Positions 9,258-18,993 are shown, counted from the stretch's first letter. The stretch is 64,000 nucleotides of DNA from Acidovorax sp. MR-S7 (GCF_000400995.2 NZ_DF238897.1:186001-250000); one strand, 5' to 3'. Program-made: numbers and translations. Notes: a model not told the origin generated them from the letters alone.

Positions 9258-10496
9258 CTAGACGGCCCCGGCCGCGCGCAGCGCGGCGATGGCGGCGCTG
9301 TCCAGCCCCAGCCCGCGCAGCACCTCGTCGGTGTGCTGCCCCAGTGCGGGCGGCGCGTTGCGGTAGGTGACGGGCGTGGCCGACAGGCGCAGGGGGCTGG
9401 CCACGCCGCTGACGGTGGCGATGCCGTCGCCGGCATCGCGCGGCAGGTCCACGCGCAGGCCGCGTGCGCGCACCTGCGGATCGTCGAAGGCCTGGGCGAT
9501 GGTGTTGATGGGGCCGCAGGGCACGGCCTTGTCTTCCAGCAGCATGATCCATTCGGCCGTGGTGCGCGTGCGCATCAGCGGCTCCATCAGCGCCAGCAGG
9601 TCGGGGCGGTTGCGCACGCGCGCGGTGTTGGTGGCGAATCGTTCGTCCTGGCCCCAGGCCGGGTGGCCCGCGGCGGCGCAGAAGCGCTGGAACTGCCCGT
9701 CGTTGCCGATGGCCAGCAGCACGTTGCCGTCGCTGGTCGCGAAGTCCTGGTAGGGCGCCAGGCTGGGGTGGATGTTGCCCGCGCGCTGCGGCGCCGCGCC
9801 GGTGGCGAGAAAGCCGCTGGCCTGGTTGGCGAGCACGGCCATGCCCACGTCGAGCAGGGCCATGTCGATGTACTGGCCCTCGCCGGTGGCGTTGCGTGCG
9901 TGCAGCGCGGCCAGGATGGCGTTGCTGGCATACAGGCCCGTGAACAGGTCCACCACGGCCACGCCCATGCGCAGCGGGCCGCCGCCGGGCGCGCCGTCGG
10001 CATGGCCGGTGATGCTCATGAGGCCGCACAGGGCCTGCACCATGAGGTCGTAGCCCGCGCGCTCGGCATAGGGCCCGTCCTGGCCGAAGCCGGTGATGGA
10101 GCAGTAGACGAGGCGCGGGTTCAGGCGCTTCAGGCTCTCGTAGTCCAGCCCGTATTGCGCGAGGCCCCCGGTCTTGAAGTTCTCCACCACCACGTCGGCC
10201 TCCTGCGCCATGCGGCGCAGCAGGGCCTGCCCCTCGGGGTGGGCCATGTCCACGGTGAGGGAGCGCTTGTTGCGGTTGCAGGCCGCGAAGTAGCTGGCCT
10301 GGCGCGTGTCGTTGCCCGCGGAGTCTTTCAGGAAGGGCGGGCCCCAGTGGCGCGTGTCGTCGCCGGCCTGGGGTCGCTCCACCTTGACCACGTCGGCGCC
10401 CAGGTCGGCCAGGGTCTGCGTGCACCAGGGGCCGGCGAGCACGCGCGAGAGGTCGAGCACCTTGATGCCCGACAGGGCGCCTGTGGAATGGTTCAT
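9258..10496 (-). CDS. gcdG: Class III CoA-transferase (CaiB/BaiF), probable glutarate CoA-transferase
   Basis: A 412-aa class III CoA-transferase: KVLDLSRVLAGPWCTQ near the N-terminus and a candidate catalytic Asp in the VVDLFTG segment. It lies immediately downstream of a glutaryl-CoA dehydrogenase gene on the same strand, with a divergent LysR gene beyond. That matches the gcdHG/gcdR arrangement of pseudomonads, where GcdG activates glutarate to glutaryl-CoA. The start is ATG 10496; a TTG at 10502 is possible. The assignment to glutarate is inferred from the neighbours. Confidence 0.8.
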   Translation of the reverse strand: MNHSTGALSGIKVLDLSRVLAGPWCTQTLADLGADVVKVERPQAGDDTRHWGPPFLKDSAGNDTRQASYFAACNRNKRSLTVDMAHPEGQALLRRMAQEADVVVENFKTGGLAQYGLDYESLKRLNPRLVYCSITGFGQDGPYAERAGYDLMVQALCGLMSITGHADGAPGGGPLRMGVAVVDLFTGLYASNAILAALHARNATGEGQYIDMALLDVGMAVLANQASGFLATGAAPQRAGNIHPSLAPYQDFATSDGNVLLAIGNDGQFQRFCAAAGHPAWGQDERFATNTARVRNRPDLLALMEPLMRTRTTAEWIMLLEDKAVPCGPINTIAQAFDDPQVRARGLRVDLPRDAGDGIATVSGVASPLRLSATPVTYRNAPPALGQHTDEVLRGLGLDSAAIAALRAAGAV

Positions 10497-10511
10497 GGTC
10501 AAATCGAACTC

Positions 10512-10545
10512 CAGCGCTTGCCAGGCAAGCGCAAGCAGCTACTGT
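10512..10545. repeat. Intergenic inverted repeat, copy 3
   Basis: CCAGCGCTTG-CCAGG-CAAGCGC followed by AGCAGCTAC, a slightly degenerate copy of the element at 9207. It lies between gcdH and gcdG on their transcript, so it would form a hairpin in the mRNA. Confidence 0.68.
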
Positions 10546-10555
10546 TTCAGGAGTG

Positions 10556-11752
<1,197 letters not shown>

Positions 11753-11884
11753 GGTGTCTCCTGTGCGAAAAAGAGGGGAATACATGCGGAATGCGTGCAT
11801 CGTAGGGCTCCCGCTAAAGAGATGGCAAGCGAGTAGTTTGCATCCAGAAATGCGTTTATGGAATGTATGGGGTAGAGTGCGCGC

Positions 11885-12844
11885 ATGCGCCGCCACCTTC
11901 CATCCACCCAGGCCCTGGCCTGCTTCGAGGCTGCCGCGCGGCACGAGAGCTATACACGCGCTGCGCAGGAGCTGGCGCTCACGCAAAGCGCCGTGTCGCG
12001 CCAGATCCTTGCGCTGGAAGACCAGCTGGGCGTGCAGCTCTTTCGCCGCACGCGCCACGGCGTGGTGCTTACGCCCGCCGGGCGCCACTACGGCCGCCAG
12101 GTGGCGCGCTGGCTGCAGGAGCTGGAGCAGGGCACGCTCGACGTGATGGCCCACCAGGGCCACGGCGGCGCCGTCTCGCTCGCGGCAGTGGCCACCTTCG
12201 CCACGCGCTGGCTCATCCCGCGCCTGCCGCTGCTGGCCGCGCGCCATCCCGAGATCGTGGTGCACATCGAGACGCGCACGCGGCCTTTTTTGTTCTCCGA
12301 CACCACGTTCGATGCGGCGCTCTACGCCGGCACACCCGAGCAAGTGGCCAACTGGCCCGGCGTGCAGGCACAGTTGCTGATGCAGGAGGACGTGGTGCCC
12401 GTATGCAGTCCGAAGCTGCTCGAATCGGCCGCGCAGCAGTCAGGCATGCCGCGCGGCACCGGGCGCGCCCACCAGGGCCTGCCGCCGCAGGCGCTGGCGC
12501 GCCTGCCGCTGCTCCAGCAGAGCACGCGGCCTTATGGCTGGCAGCAGTGGTTCGGCGCCATGGGCGTGCACGACGCGCCGCGCGCGCTGGACGGGCCGCG
12601 CTACGAGCTGTTTTCGATGACGGCCGCCGCCGCCGCGCAGGGCCTGGGCGTGGCGCTGATCCCGCCGATGCTGATCGAGGCCGAACTGGCGCGCGGCGAC
12701 CTCGTCGTGGCCTGCGCCCGGCCGCTGCGCGGCGAGCGCGGCTACTACCTCGTCAGCCCCGGCGAAGCGCAGCCGCCGGTGCTGGCGGCATTCGCCGCGT
12801 GGCTTCAGGAGATGGCAAGCACTGCCGCGGCGCCGCTGTCATAG
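11885..12844 (+). CDS. gcdR: LysR-family regulator, probable GcdR
   Basis: A 319-aa LysR protein: N-terminal winged HTH ([20 protein letters not shown], then QSAVSRQI), followed by a periplasmic-binding-like effector domain. It is transcribed away from gcdH with a 132-bp divergent intergenic region that includes a T(N11)A-type LysR site candidate. By position it probably activates gcdHG in response to glutarate, as in Pseudomonas. Its 3' end overlaps the convergent lrgB stop by six bases. Confidence 0.82.
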   Translation: MRRHLPSTQALACFEAAARHESYTRAAQELALTQSAVSRQILALEDQLGVQLFRRTRHGVVLTPAGRHYGRQVARWLQELEQGTLDVMAHQGHGGAVSLAAVATFATRWLIPRLPLLAARHPEIVVHIETRTRPFLFSDTTFDAALYAGTPEQVANWPGVQAQLLMQEDVVPVCSPKLLESAAQQSGMPRGTGRAHQGLPPQALARLPLLQQSTRPYGWQQWFGAMGVHDAPRALDGPRYELFSMTAAAAAQGLGVALIPPMLIEAELARGDLVVACARPLRGERGYYLVSPGEAQPPVLAAFAAWLQEMASTAAAPLS

Positions 12845-13552
12845 CCAGGGCATCGCCGCCACGCACAGCGGCACCAGCACCGCCGTGGCCACGCCGTTCA
12901 GGCTCATGGCCAGTGCAGCGAACGCGCCGGCCGTGGGATGCACCTGCAGCTCGCGCGCCGTGCCGATGGCGTGGGCCGTCAGGCCGATGGCGAAGCCGCG
13001 TACCGCAGGGTCGTGCACGCGCAGCAGGCGCATCAGCGGTGCGGCCAGCACTGCGCCCGCGATGCCGGTAATGGCCACGGCTACCGCCGCCAGCGACGCC
13101 GGGCCGCCCATGCGCTCGGCCACCGGCAAGGCGATTGGCATGGTGGCCGACTTGGGCGCCAGCGCCATCAGCGTCTCGCGCGTGCCGCCCAGCGCCCAGG
13201 CGATCAGCAGGGCCGAGACGATGGCCACCGTACCGCCCACCAGCAGGGCCACGCCAATGGGGCGCCAGAGCTGGCGGATGCGCTCGCGCTGCGCGAACAG
13301 GGGCACGGCCAGGGCCACCGTGGCCGGGCCGATCAGGAAGCTCAGCAGTCCCACGCCTTCGCGGTAGGTGGCGTAAGGCGTGCCCGTGAGCAGCAGCACG
13401 GCCACGACGAGCGCGGTGGCGGTGAGCGGGGGGATCAGCAGCGGGTGTGCGCCGCTGCGCCGGTACACCGCCAGCGTGAACGTGTAGGCCAGCATCGTGA
13501 GCACCAGCCAGGGCAAAGGCGAGGCGGCCAGCCAGGCAGTCAGGGCGTCCAT
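12839..13552 (-). CDS. lrgB: LrgB/CidB-family membrane protein
   Basis: A 237-aa, Leu/Ala/Val-rich, multi-pass membrane protein with the family segments SVGPATVALAVPLF-like (IGPATVALAVPLF) and ALAPKSATMPIALPVAER. LrgB works with a small LrgA partner. The pair has been linked to murein hydrolase control and to transport of small metabolites such as glycolate or pyruvate. Start and upstream stop overlap by one base (TGATG). Confidence 0.85.
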   Translation of the reverse strand: MDALTAWLAASPLPWLVLTMLAYTFTLAVYRRSGAHPLLIPPLTATALVVAVLLLTGTPYATYREGVGLLSFLIGPATVALAVPLFAQRERIRQLWRPIGVALLVGGTVAIVSALLIAWALGGTRETLMALAPKSATMPIALPVAERMGGPASLAAVAVAITGIAGAVLAAPLMRLLRVHDPAVRGFAIGLTAHAIGTARELQVHPTAGAFAALAMSLNGVATAVLVPLCVAAMPWL

Positions 13553-13935
13553 CAGGTGCGCTCCTCTTCGGCGGGGCGCGTGTGCGCGCTGTCACGCAGC
13601 AGCCAGCGCAGCGTCCACGCCGTCACCGCCAGCGTGATGGCCGCGCCCGCGATGCCCGCCACGAGGAAGGGCAGCCACTCGCGCGCGATGCGTTCGAAGT
13701 GCAGCATCACGCCCGCGATGGCCGGGATGAACAGCAGCATCATGTTCTGCAGCAGGCTGCCCGCCGTGCGCTCCAGCGCGTCGGGCACGCGGCCGTAGGC
13801 GAGCAGGGCGGCGAGCAGCAGCAGCATGCCCGCCAGCGCGCCAGGCAGCGGCAGGTGCAGCCATTGGACGAGAAGCTCTCCAAGGAGCTGGAAGGCGAAG
13901 AGCGCGGTGAGGGCGTAGACCATGGGCGCGATCAT
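13552..13935 (-). CDS. lrgA: LrgA/CidA-family membrane protein
   Basis: A 127-aa holin-like protein with about four membrane segments and the motif LPGALAGMLLLLAALL. It is the expected small partner of the downstream LrgB. The two genes overlap by one base and are probably translated together at the inner membrane. Confidence 0.84.
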   Translation of the reverse strand: MIAPMVYALTALFAFQLLGELLVQWLHLPLPGALAGMLLLLAALLAYGRVPDALERTAGSLLQNMMLLFIPAIAGVMLHFERIAREWLPFLVAGIAGAAITLAVTAWTLRWLLRDSAHTRPAEEERT

Positions 13936-14036
13936 CGCCCATGTCCTGCGCGGGCGTGGGTGATCGGCCGATTGCGCGAGCGGCGCAGTCGCAATACGCT
14001 GGCGTGGCTACTTCATCCATGCTAGGAGTTAACGCC

Positions 14037-14258
14037 ATGGCCACCACCACCTACCACGCGCCCACCTTCGATCCCACCGTGGACGAGATCGAGACGCTCA
14101 AGCAGCTCGAAATGGGGCAGTCCCTCAGCGTGCCCGACGCGCTCAAGCACCACTTGTCCGGCCGCCTGCTCGACTGGGGCTACATCGGCAAGACGCCCAG
14201 CGGCCAGTTCAGCATCACCGAGACGGGGCGCCAGCTCATCCGGCGCCAGAACAACTAG
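14037..14258 (+). CDS. Small hypothetical protein, winged-helix-like
   Basis: A 73-aa protein starting MATTTYHAPTFDP with a TAGGAG ribosome site 8 bases upstream. The C-terminal half (LLDWGYIGKTPSGQFSITETG) reads like the wing of a small winged-helix fold. No function is known. It is the last chromosomal gene before the prophage. Confidence 0.6.
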   Translation: MATTTYHAPTFDPTVDEIETLKQLEMGQSLSVPDALKHHLSGRLLDWGYIGKTPSGQFSITETGRQLIRRQNN

Positions 14259-14282
14259 GACGTATTGCGCGCGGACAAAGAA

Positions 14283-14314
14283 AAGGCCGCCTCTGCATGC
14301 GCAGAGGCGGCCTT
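14283..14314 (-). terminator. Terminator of the original tRNA-Leu gene
   Basis: A 14-bp perfect stem (AAGGCCGCCTCTGC and its complement) around ATGC, followed on the minus strand by TTTTCTTT. It sits just past the tRNA 3' end. Confidence 0.85.
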
Positions 14315-14322
14315 GCCGTGTC

Positions 14323-14379
14323 TGGTGCCCGGGGCCGGAATCGAACCGGCACGCCTTGCGGCGGGGGATTTTGAGTCCC
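14323..14379 (-). tRNA. tRNA-Leu(CAA), 3' fragment at the left attachment site
   Basis: Read on the minus strand this holds the anticodon loop CTCAAAA (anticodon CAA), the class II variable arm, the T-arm (GCCGG-TTCGATT-CCGGC), the 3' acceptor strand CCCGGGC and an encoded CCA. The 5' half is missing: the matching GCCCGGG does not occur upstream. Base 27 is already mismatched (C instead of G), so homology ends at about 14379. The complete tRNA should lie at the far side of the prophage. Confidence 0.85.
14323..14379. other. attL candidate (phage/bacterial core within tRNA-Leu)
   Basis: The break in tRNA sequence at about 14379, 98 bases from the integrase stop, places the crossover inside this tRNA segment. 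The exact core cannot be set without the right-hand end, where an identical stretch of up to 57 bases is expected. Confidence 0.75.
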
Positions 14380-14422
14380 GCGAGGAATTGAGGTTTCATG
14401 CGGGTTTGCGGCTGATGTGTTC

Positions 14423-14447
14423 CTGGGGTTATGGGCTGTTACCCCAG
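14423..14447. repeat. 7-bp inverted repeat in attachment region
   Basis: CTGGGGT and ACCCCAG separated by 11 bases, between the tRNA fragment and the integrase stop. It could be an integrase arm or core-flanking site, or a weak 3' hairpin for the integrase mRNA. There is no T-run. Confidence 0.4.
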
Positions 14448-14476
14448 AGAGAAAGGCGACAAAACCGGAACGCTTT

Positions 14477-15508
14477 TTAGGCCGTGGGTTTGAGCTTGCG
14501 CACGCCACCGTAATGCCGCTCCGTCAGCCGCTTGTCGGAGTGCTGCAGCAGCTCGGCCGCCTCCTCCAGACTCCCCGCTTTCTGGGCTGCACGCTTGCGC
14601 ATATCACGCAGGTACAAAGCTCGGATCGCCTCGGCCAATTCCTTCTCTCCCCGACCGTCTGCCTTCTGAGCCGCAATGGCCCTGGCAGTGTCCCAGCCGT
14701 AGCGCAATGCTGCCTGGGTAACGGGGCGGCCATTAGGCAGGGACAGGAGCATCAGGTGCGGTGCGCCTAGGGCCTTGCGCCGCTCCACCAGTCCAGGCAG
14801 GACCTGGGACAGGTTCAAGTCCCATTCGGCCTCCTTGCCCGTCTTGCTGGCCTCCAGCGTCAAGATGGACCCGCGCGGCATCAGCACGGTGATGCAGTCG
14901 GTCAGCCGCATTCCTGTTGCGGAACCAAGATCCATACAGTCCTTGATGTGCTGCGCTGCCTCTGCGTAGATGGCTGAATACACGGCATCCTGCACCTTCA
15001 CCTTGCGCGCGTTTTCCTTGTTCTTCCAGCGGCTGCGCTCCATACCGGCAGCGGGCCATGGCTCAGAGACAAGCCCCTCGCCGCGCGCCCAGTTCCAAAT
15101 GACGGACAGCAGGGCCATTTCCCGGTTTCCCTGAGTTTTGGCTGTGCGCTTGCGGAGGTAGGCTTTGATCGTCGGCAGATCTACCTGGTCCCATGTCGCT
15201 TCCGCGAAAGCTGGGCGCATCATGCGCAAACTCTTGGTGTACCCGCGCCTTGTCTCCGCGCTCTTGTACGTAGGGAGCACTTCTGTTTCCCACCGCGCGA
15301 ACGCCTCTTCTAGGGTCCCGGCAATCAAGGGCTCGGCAGTGCCTCGCGCGTTGATTTCCTCCCACTTGGCAATGGCTCGGGCGTGGTCCGTGCCGAGAGC
15401 TATTTCCCCACGGCCTTCTGCCGTCGCATCGTAGAAGTAGTACACCACGACCTTGCCGTTCTTGCGGCGGCGCGTCCTGGCGCGAAGTCGTGGGTATTGG
15501 CCTGTCAT
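14477..15508 (-). CDS. int: Tyrosine-family phage integrase
   Basis: A 343-aa tyrosine recombinase. Catalytic residues can be placed: Arg201 (GMRLTD), Lys222 (ASKTGK), the box II segment RDMRKR (Arg304, with the usual His replaced by Arg), His323 (QHSD) and Tyr333 (ERHY). A core-binding SAM-like domain covers about residues 60-150. It lies next to the tRNA fragment and reads toward it, the standard position. Its start overlaps the stop of the excisionase-like gene (ATGA). It performs integration into, and excision from, tRNA-Leu. Confidence 0.93.
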   Translation of the reverse strand: MTGQYPRLRARTRRRKNGKVVVYYFYDATAEGRGEIALGTDHARAIAKWEEINARGTAEPLIAGTLEEAFARWETEVLPTYKSAETRRGYTKSLRMMRPAFAEATWDQVDLPTIKAYLRKRTAKTQGNREMALLSVIWNWARGEGLVSEPWPAAGMERSRWKNKENARKVKVQDAVYSAIYAEAAQHIKDCMDLGSATGMRLTDCITVLMPRGSILTLEASKTGKEAEWDLNLSQVLPGLVERRKALGAPHLMLLSLPNGRPVTQAALRYGWDTARAIAAQKADGRGEKELAEAIRALYLRDMRKRAAQKAGSLEEAAELLQHSDKRLTERHYGGVRKLKPTA

Positions 15509-15720
15509 CTGACTGCTCCTAGATTGACGCCGCGCGACGGGGCGAAGACCTGCCCAGCCAGCCAGGCGCGGGCGTGGGCGCGAGACAGCAGGATACGCCT
15601 GCCAAGTCGCTTATGTGGGATGCCCGCTTGCTTTAAGAAGGCTTCTTGCTGGTCGGTGGTGCTGGCTCCCGCAAGTTTGCGGATGTCCTTCGGATCAAGG
15701 AATTCGCCTTCGGTGCTCAT
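15505..15720 (-). CDS. DUF4224 protein, probable excisionase/integration directionality factor
   Basis: A 71-aa protein with FLDPKDIRKLAGASTTDQQ then AGIPHKRLGRRILLSRAHA, the DUF4224 pattern of small winged-helix proteins beside phage integrases. It probably bends DNA at the attachment site and sets recombination direction. I chose ATG 15720 behind a TGGAGGA site. A terminator hairpin lies directly upstream. Confidence 0.75.
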   Translation of the reverse strand: MSTEGEFLDPKDIRKLAGASTTDQQEAFLKQAGIPHKRLGRRILLSRAHARAWLAGQVFAPSRGVNLGAVR

Positions 15721-15730
15721 AGCGTCCTCC

Positions 15731-15756
15731 AAAAAGAAAGCCGCCCGAAGGCGGCT
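15731..15756 (-). terminator. Terminator hairpin upstream of the excisionase-like gene
   Basis: AGCCGCC-TTCG-GGCGGCT (minus strand) followed by TTCTTTTT. It lies inside the leftward operon, just ahead of the xis/int genes, so their expression from the early promoter would need readthrough. Confidence 0.75.
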
Positions 15757-15818
15757 GGTTGATCGTTGTCTGGCCACGGCTGGCGGGGCTGGGTTGTTTT
15801 GACTGACGCGCTTCCCGG

Positions 15819-16124
15819 TCAGGGGCTGGCGGCTGATTTGCGCTGGCGTTCCTGAGTCATCAATTCGTCAATCGCGTCGCGCAGCGTTTTTGCTGATGCG
15901 CCTGTGTCAGAGCGCCCGTCCTCGACATCGATCATCAAGGGGCCATTTGGGCCGTTACGGTATCGCATGATGCTGATGGCCCCCGATGCTTCCAACCAGT
16001 CAATGCGGGCTGTGTCGGCTGTACCTTGTTGCTCGCACCGCCATTGCTTGAACCCGAGAGCATCGCGTTCTTCTGCTGGCAGTGCCTTGAAGTGGGCGTA
16101 GTTTGAGAGTGGTTCGGGGGTCAT
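15819..16124 (-). CDS. Hypothetical phage protein
   Basis: A 101-aa protein of unknown function: mixed alpha/beta, acidic, with ARIDWLEASGAISIMRYRN and C-terminal DAIDELMTQERQRK. The N-terminal part (ARIDWLE) resembles a segment common in phage accessory proteins. Its start overlaps the stop of the 26-codon ORF upstream (ATGA), placing it in the coupled leftward operon. Confidence 0.6.
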   Translation of the reverse strand: MTPEPLSNYAHFKALPAEERDALGFKQWRCEQQGTADTARIDWLEASGAISIMRYRNGPNGPLMIDVEDGRSDTGASAKTLRDAIDELMTQERQRKSAASP

Positions 16125-16201
16125 GGCCTTGCCTCCGGTGTGCCGTCAAAGTCGGGGATGGGGTCGCGTCGGCCCCTGCGCGTGCGGGCGCGCCGGCTCA
16201 T
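16121..16201 (-). CDS. 26-aa Arg-rich small ORF
   Basis: It starts MSRRARTRRGRRDPIPDF and is joined by ATGA overlaps to genes on both sides (stop of 16198-16362, start of 15819-16124). The double coupling is the only real support; composition alone could be chance. Confidence 0.4.
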   Translation of the reverse strand: MSRRARTRRGRRDPIPDFDGTPEARP

Positions 16202-16362
16202 GGCTTGCCATCCTTCGCGCACTTGTACGTCGCCGCACCTACATAAAACCCGCCGAGTCTGTCGCACTCTCTTGCCACCGATTCGTGCGCGGCGGCCCAA
16301 CCAAGGAGCGCCCCTAAGAATACGGCAGCGAACGCCGTGAATAGGACTTCGATGAAGCTCAT
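16198..16362 (-). CDS. Small membrane protein, 54 aa
   Basis: Starts MSFIEVLFTAFAAVFLG: one hydrophobic N-terminal segment (about residues 3-23), then a short soluble tail with two Cys residues (REC.. and YKC). The start overlaps the preceding stop (16359-16361) and its stop overlaps the next start. It is probably a small inner-membrane accessory protein; function unknown. Confidence 0.6.
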   Translation of the reverse strand: MSFIEVLFTAFAAVFLGALLGWAAAHESVARECDRLGGFYVGAATYKCAKDGKP

Positions 16363-16577
16363 GGCTTGCCCTCCAGCCGCGCACGGCCTGCGGTGATTGC
16401 CTCGTCAGTCCGCTCAATCGGGCGCGTTTGGGCGCGGTGGTACTCCAGCGCCTCCACCAGTTGCAGAATCAGCGCGTCGTCTTGCTTGCGGAATTCGGCT
16501 TCGATGGCGCGGGCGAAGTGGAATGGGTCGCGGCTTTTCAGCCGCAGTAGGTTGATTTCAGGGTCACTCAGCGCCAT
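16359..16577 (-). CDS. Hypothetical phage protein, 72 aa
   Basis: An all-helical, charged 72-aa protein starting MALSDPEINLLRLKSRDPF. The start lies 14 bases inside the 3' end of the Lar-like gene, and the stop is coupled to the small membrane protein. No recognised domain. Confidence 0.55.
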   Translation of the reverse strand: MALSDPEINLLRLKSRDPFHFARAIEAEFRKQDDALILQLVEALEYHRAQTRPIERTDEAITAGRARLEGKP

Positions 16578-16938
16578 GCTGGCCTCCTTTGATGCGCAAC
16601 GTCTTGCCGCAGCAGTGGCAAAAGTTCATGTGGTTTTCCTTTGGGCCGCCATCATCAAATCGCCACGACTGCCCACACTCTGTGTCCCAGAAGCTGTCGT
16701 CGGCGTTGTGCGTCCACTCGCAGGTCAGCGGCACCGCCCCGGCCTGCGCCTGGGTGGGCTGTGGGGCGCGTCGGTTCCAAGCGGCCAGCACTTCAAATGC
16801 CGGAGACATATCAGCACCCGAGTTTTTGAACTTGCGATGCAGAATGAAGTAGCAGTCATCGGCATGCGCGTCGTGTCTGGCGTCGCCTCCGCAAAACGGA
16901 CACGGGAGCATGTGGGGCCAGTCTGTCGGCTCAGTCAT
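16564..16938 (-). CDS. Lar-like restriction alleviation protein (zinc-binding)
   Basis: A 124-aa protein with LPCPFCGGDA near the N-terminus and an internal EVLAAWNRRAP. Both are hallmarks of the Lar restriction-alleviation family found in lambdoid phages. A second Cys cluster (CHCCGKTL) lies at the C-terminus, an addition to the usual 60-90-aa form. Lar proteins modulate host type I restriction; whether this one does is inferred from the motif only. Confidence 0.6.
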   Translation of the reverse strand: MTEPTDWPHMLPCPFCGGDARHDAHADDCYFILHRKFKNSGADMSPAFEVLAAWNRRAPQPTQAQAGAVPLTCEWTHNADDSFWDTECGQSWRFDDGGPKENHMNFCHCCGKTLRIKGGQHGAE

Positions 16939-17267
16939 GGCATCTGCTCCCCTATGGCTGCGGCTGCGCGGACGATGGCGCGGCGATAGGAGGCTTCGGC
17001 CTCAGTTGCACAGAAGTGGGGGCCATCGGTCCTGCGGTAGGCCTCAACAGTCCGAAAACCCCGCTGCTCATTCCATTCGAGGTCAATGCGCAGGGCAGCG
17101 GCCAACCGCAGCGCATCGCCGTCGTCAGCGAGCGGGTGCCAGTACCCGCGCTGGCAGTTCGCCGGGAAACCGAGCGAAGGGTTCATGTCGCCTGAGAAAT
17201 CAACCCAGTCGAACCCCGCCGCCTTCGCCGCCATCTCCAGCATCCGCTTGTGGTCTGCGTCAGCCAT
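16935..17267 (-). CDS. Hypothetical phage protein, 110 aa
   Basis: Starts MADADHKRMLEMAAKAAGF with an AGGAGAA site upstream. The sequence includes WHPLADDGDALRLAAALRID, a phrase common in phage accessory proteins that carry host- or phage-specific short domains. ATGA overlap joins it to the Lar-like gene. Function unknown. Confidence 0.58.
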   Translation of the reverse strand: MADADHKRMLEMAAKAAGFDWVDFSGDMNPSLGFPANCQRGYWHPLADDGDALRLAAALRIDLEWNEQRGFRTVEAYRRTDGPHFCATEAEASYRRAIVRAAAAIGEQMP

Positions 17268-17538
17268 TGCCGTTCTCCTTCTTGATGCCGTGGGCGGCGG
17301 CTTCGATGTCTCGGGCAAACTCGATGTCCGTGACGCCAATGGGCGCGGCGTGGTAGCGCGGCTTTTCCCTCCAGATCGCGTCGATCTGCCCATCCGTCAG
17401 CGGATCGGTCACGGTGCTCCCACCGAACTCCGCGCGCTTGCGCCAGTAGCACACATCACACAGATCGGGATCGCTTCCGTCCCGGCCATGGCTGTGATGG
17501 TTGATGGCGAAGCTGCCGCAGCGGCTACAGCGTTCCAT
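17260..17538 (-). CDS. Hypothetical zinc-ribbon phage protein, 92 aa
   Basis: Two CxxC pairs (CSRCG and CDVCYW) about 22 residues apart near the N-terminus suggest a small treble-clef or ribbon. The remainder is acidic. The 3' end overlaps the start of the next gene by 8 bases and its 5' end overlaps the gene before, all in the leftward operon. Confidence 0.58.
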   Translation of the reverse strand: MERCSRCGSFAINHHSHGRDGSDPDLCDVCYWRKRAEFGGSTVTDPLTDGQIDAIWREKPRYHAAPIGVTDIEFARDIEAAAHGIKKENGNG

Positions 17539-18985
17539 CTTGGGCTCCCTTCTTGATGCCGATGCCGTGGGCGATCAGCGCTCCCCGGTTCGCGTCGATC
17601 AACGTGCGAAGCGTGTCCATGTCGCTGGTGTCGCTGACGATGCCGAGGTATGCGCGCAGCCACGGTCCCGCGCATCGGCGCAGCACCCATTCCAGGCGCT
17701 CGGCGTCGGGCCGTAGCTCATCGACCAGCCGCCCAAGCGTGGCGCAGGACGATTCCAGGACCGCGATTTCGGCCTTGAGTGCATCGCGTTCGCTGCGTGC
17801 TTGATCGCGCGCCGCGCAGAGCCTGCGCAGCTCTTGGCTGTCTCTGTTGTGCTGCTGCAAGAGGCCATCCGTCAGCGACTCCACTACAGCCGGTGGCGTG
17901 GGGTGCTCATAGAGAGCAACCGCCCCTTCATCGGTTTCCGCGCAATCCGTCCAACCGAACGGCTCTGCGCGAAAGTAGCCGAAGGGTTCTTGATCCGCAG
18001 CCGGTGGCGTGGGCTGGGCGCGCGCAGCTTGCCACGCCTTCCACATTGCTGAGGTGGGCGTGGCGACAGGCACGTACCCATCCACGCCGTAGGTGCCCAC
18101 AATCGCAAGCATGTTCCTTCCTTTGGGCAGTTTCCTCAGAGCTTCATCGGACAAATCCGACCCAAGGTCGAAGTAACCTCCTCCCCCAATGTCGAGGTAT
18201 GCGACAGCCTCACGCGGCCCCGCTACAGCGGCAGGCTTTTCCAGCAACAGCATCGCATGCTGGAGCAGTAGCTCGGCGCTGTAGTCGTTGCTTGCGATCT
18301 TGGCCTTGATTTCAGCCAGGGTGTAGGGCTGCTGGATGCGGGTTACGGCGGCAGGCGCCGCCAGTTGCTTCAGTGCTCGGCGGTGCAGCTTGTCTTGGAT
18401 TTCAGCGGGCGAGTCGCGGAGGAAATCGATCCAAGGCATCTCGCGGCAATCTTGCGCTTCCCCGTCGTCCATGTACGCGAGGGCTCCGGCGTGAGCCACG
18501 CACAGCATCCGGCGTAGGGAGCGGTTCTCTACGTCCAAAGCGGCAGGCGCTGCCTGTGCTTCTGATGGCTCATAGAGGGGTACCGCACTCCAACGAGTTG
18601 AGTCTCCATTTGATTCGTGTTGATCGTTCCAGTGCAAAGACTTGCTGCCACAATTTTTAATGTCGTAGACCGCCCATGCGGTCGGCTCCTTAGCAGTCAC
18701 TGGCTCTGCCTTGGGAGCGGCTGCGAGTTGGGCATCCACGCATGCGTTCCAACCGTTTTCAAAAGCGGCCTGCGTAGTCCCTATGGAATCGGTCACAGGG
18801 ATATGCCGCACTGCCGGCACTGCTGCTGCGGTGGTGAGGGCTGCTTGTTCCAGCGCCTCAATGGCAGGAGCCAGCAAACCCTGCGCCATGCGCTTGGTTT
18901 GTGCTGTGTCACGCACTTCGCCGCCCATCATGTTGGCGTACAGGTGACGCAGTTGCGCCAGGGCGGCATTGGTATTGGTGGTCAT
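17525..18985 (-). CDS. Large hypothetical phage protein with repeated modules
   Basis: A 486-aa soluble protein starting MTTNTNAALAQLRHLY behind an AGGGAA site. It has three short related segments of the type P-x-A-W-A/Y-x...-x-x-P-L-Y (EPTAWAVYD..VPLYEP; EAVAYLDI; EPFGYFRAEP..VALYEHP), as seen in many phage accessory proteins assembled by domain shuffling, then a C-terminal coiled coil (about residues 385-430). Function unknown. Large size among 40-150-aa neighbours suggests fusion. Confidence 0.6.
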   Translation of the reverse strand: MTTNTNAALAQLRHLYANMMGGEVRDTAQTKRMAQGLLAPAIEALEQAALTTAAAVPAVRHIPVTDSIGTTQAAFENGWNACVDAQLAAAPKAEPVTAKEPTAWAVYDIKNCGSKSLHWNDQHESNGDSTRWSAVPLYEPSEAQAAPAALDVENRSLRRMLCVAHAGALAYMDDGEAQDCREMPWIDFLRDSPAEIQDKLHRRALKQLAAPAAVTRIQQPYTLAEIKAKIASNDYSAELLLQHAMLLLEKPAAVAGPREAVAYLDIGGGGYFDLGSDLSDEALRKLPKGRNMLAIVGTYGVDGYVPVATPTSAMWKAWQAARAQPTPPAADQEPFGYFRAEPFGWTDCAETDEGAVALYEHPTPPAVVESLTDGLLQQHNRDSQELRRLCAARDQARSERDALKAEIAVLESSCATLGRLVDELRPDAERLEWVLRRCAGPWLRAYLGIVSDTSDMDTLRTLIDANRGALIAHGIGIKKGAQDGTL

Positions 18986-18993
18986 GGTGTTCC

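Noticed and set aside
11753-12343. N-terminal extension of gcdH
   Set aside because: It is antisense to the LysR gene; ATG 11752 gives the normal family start.
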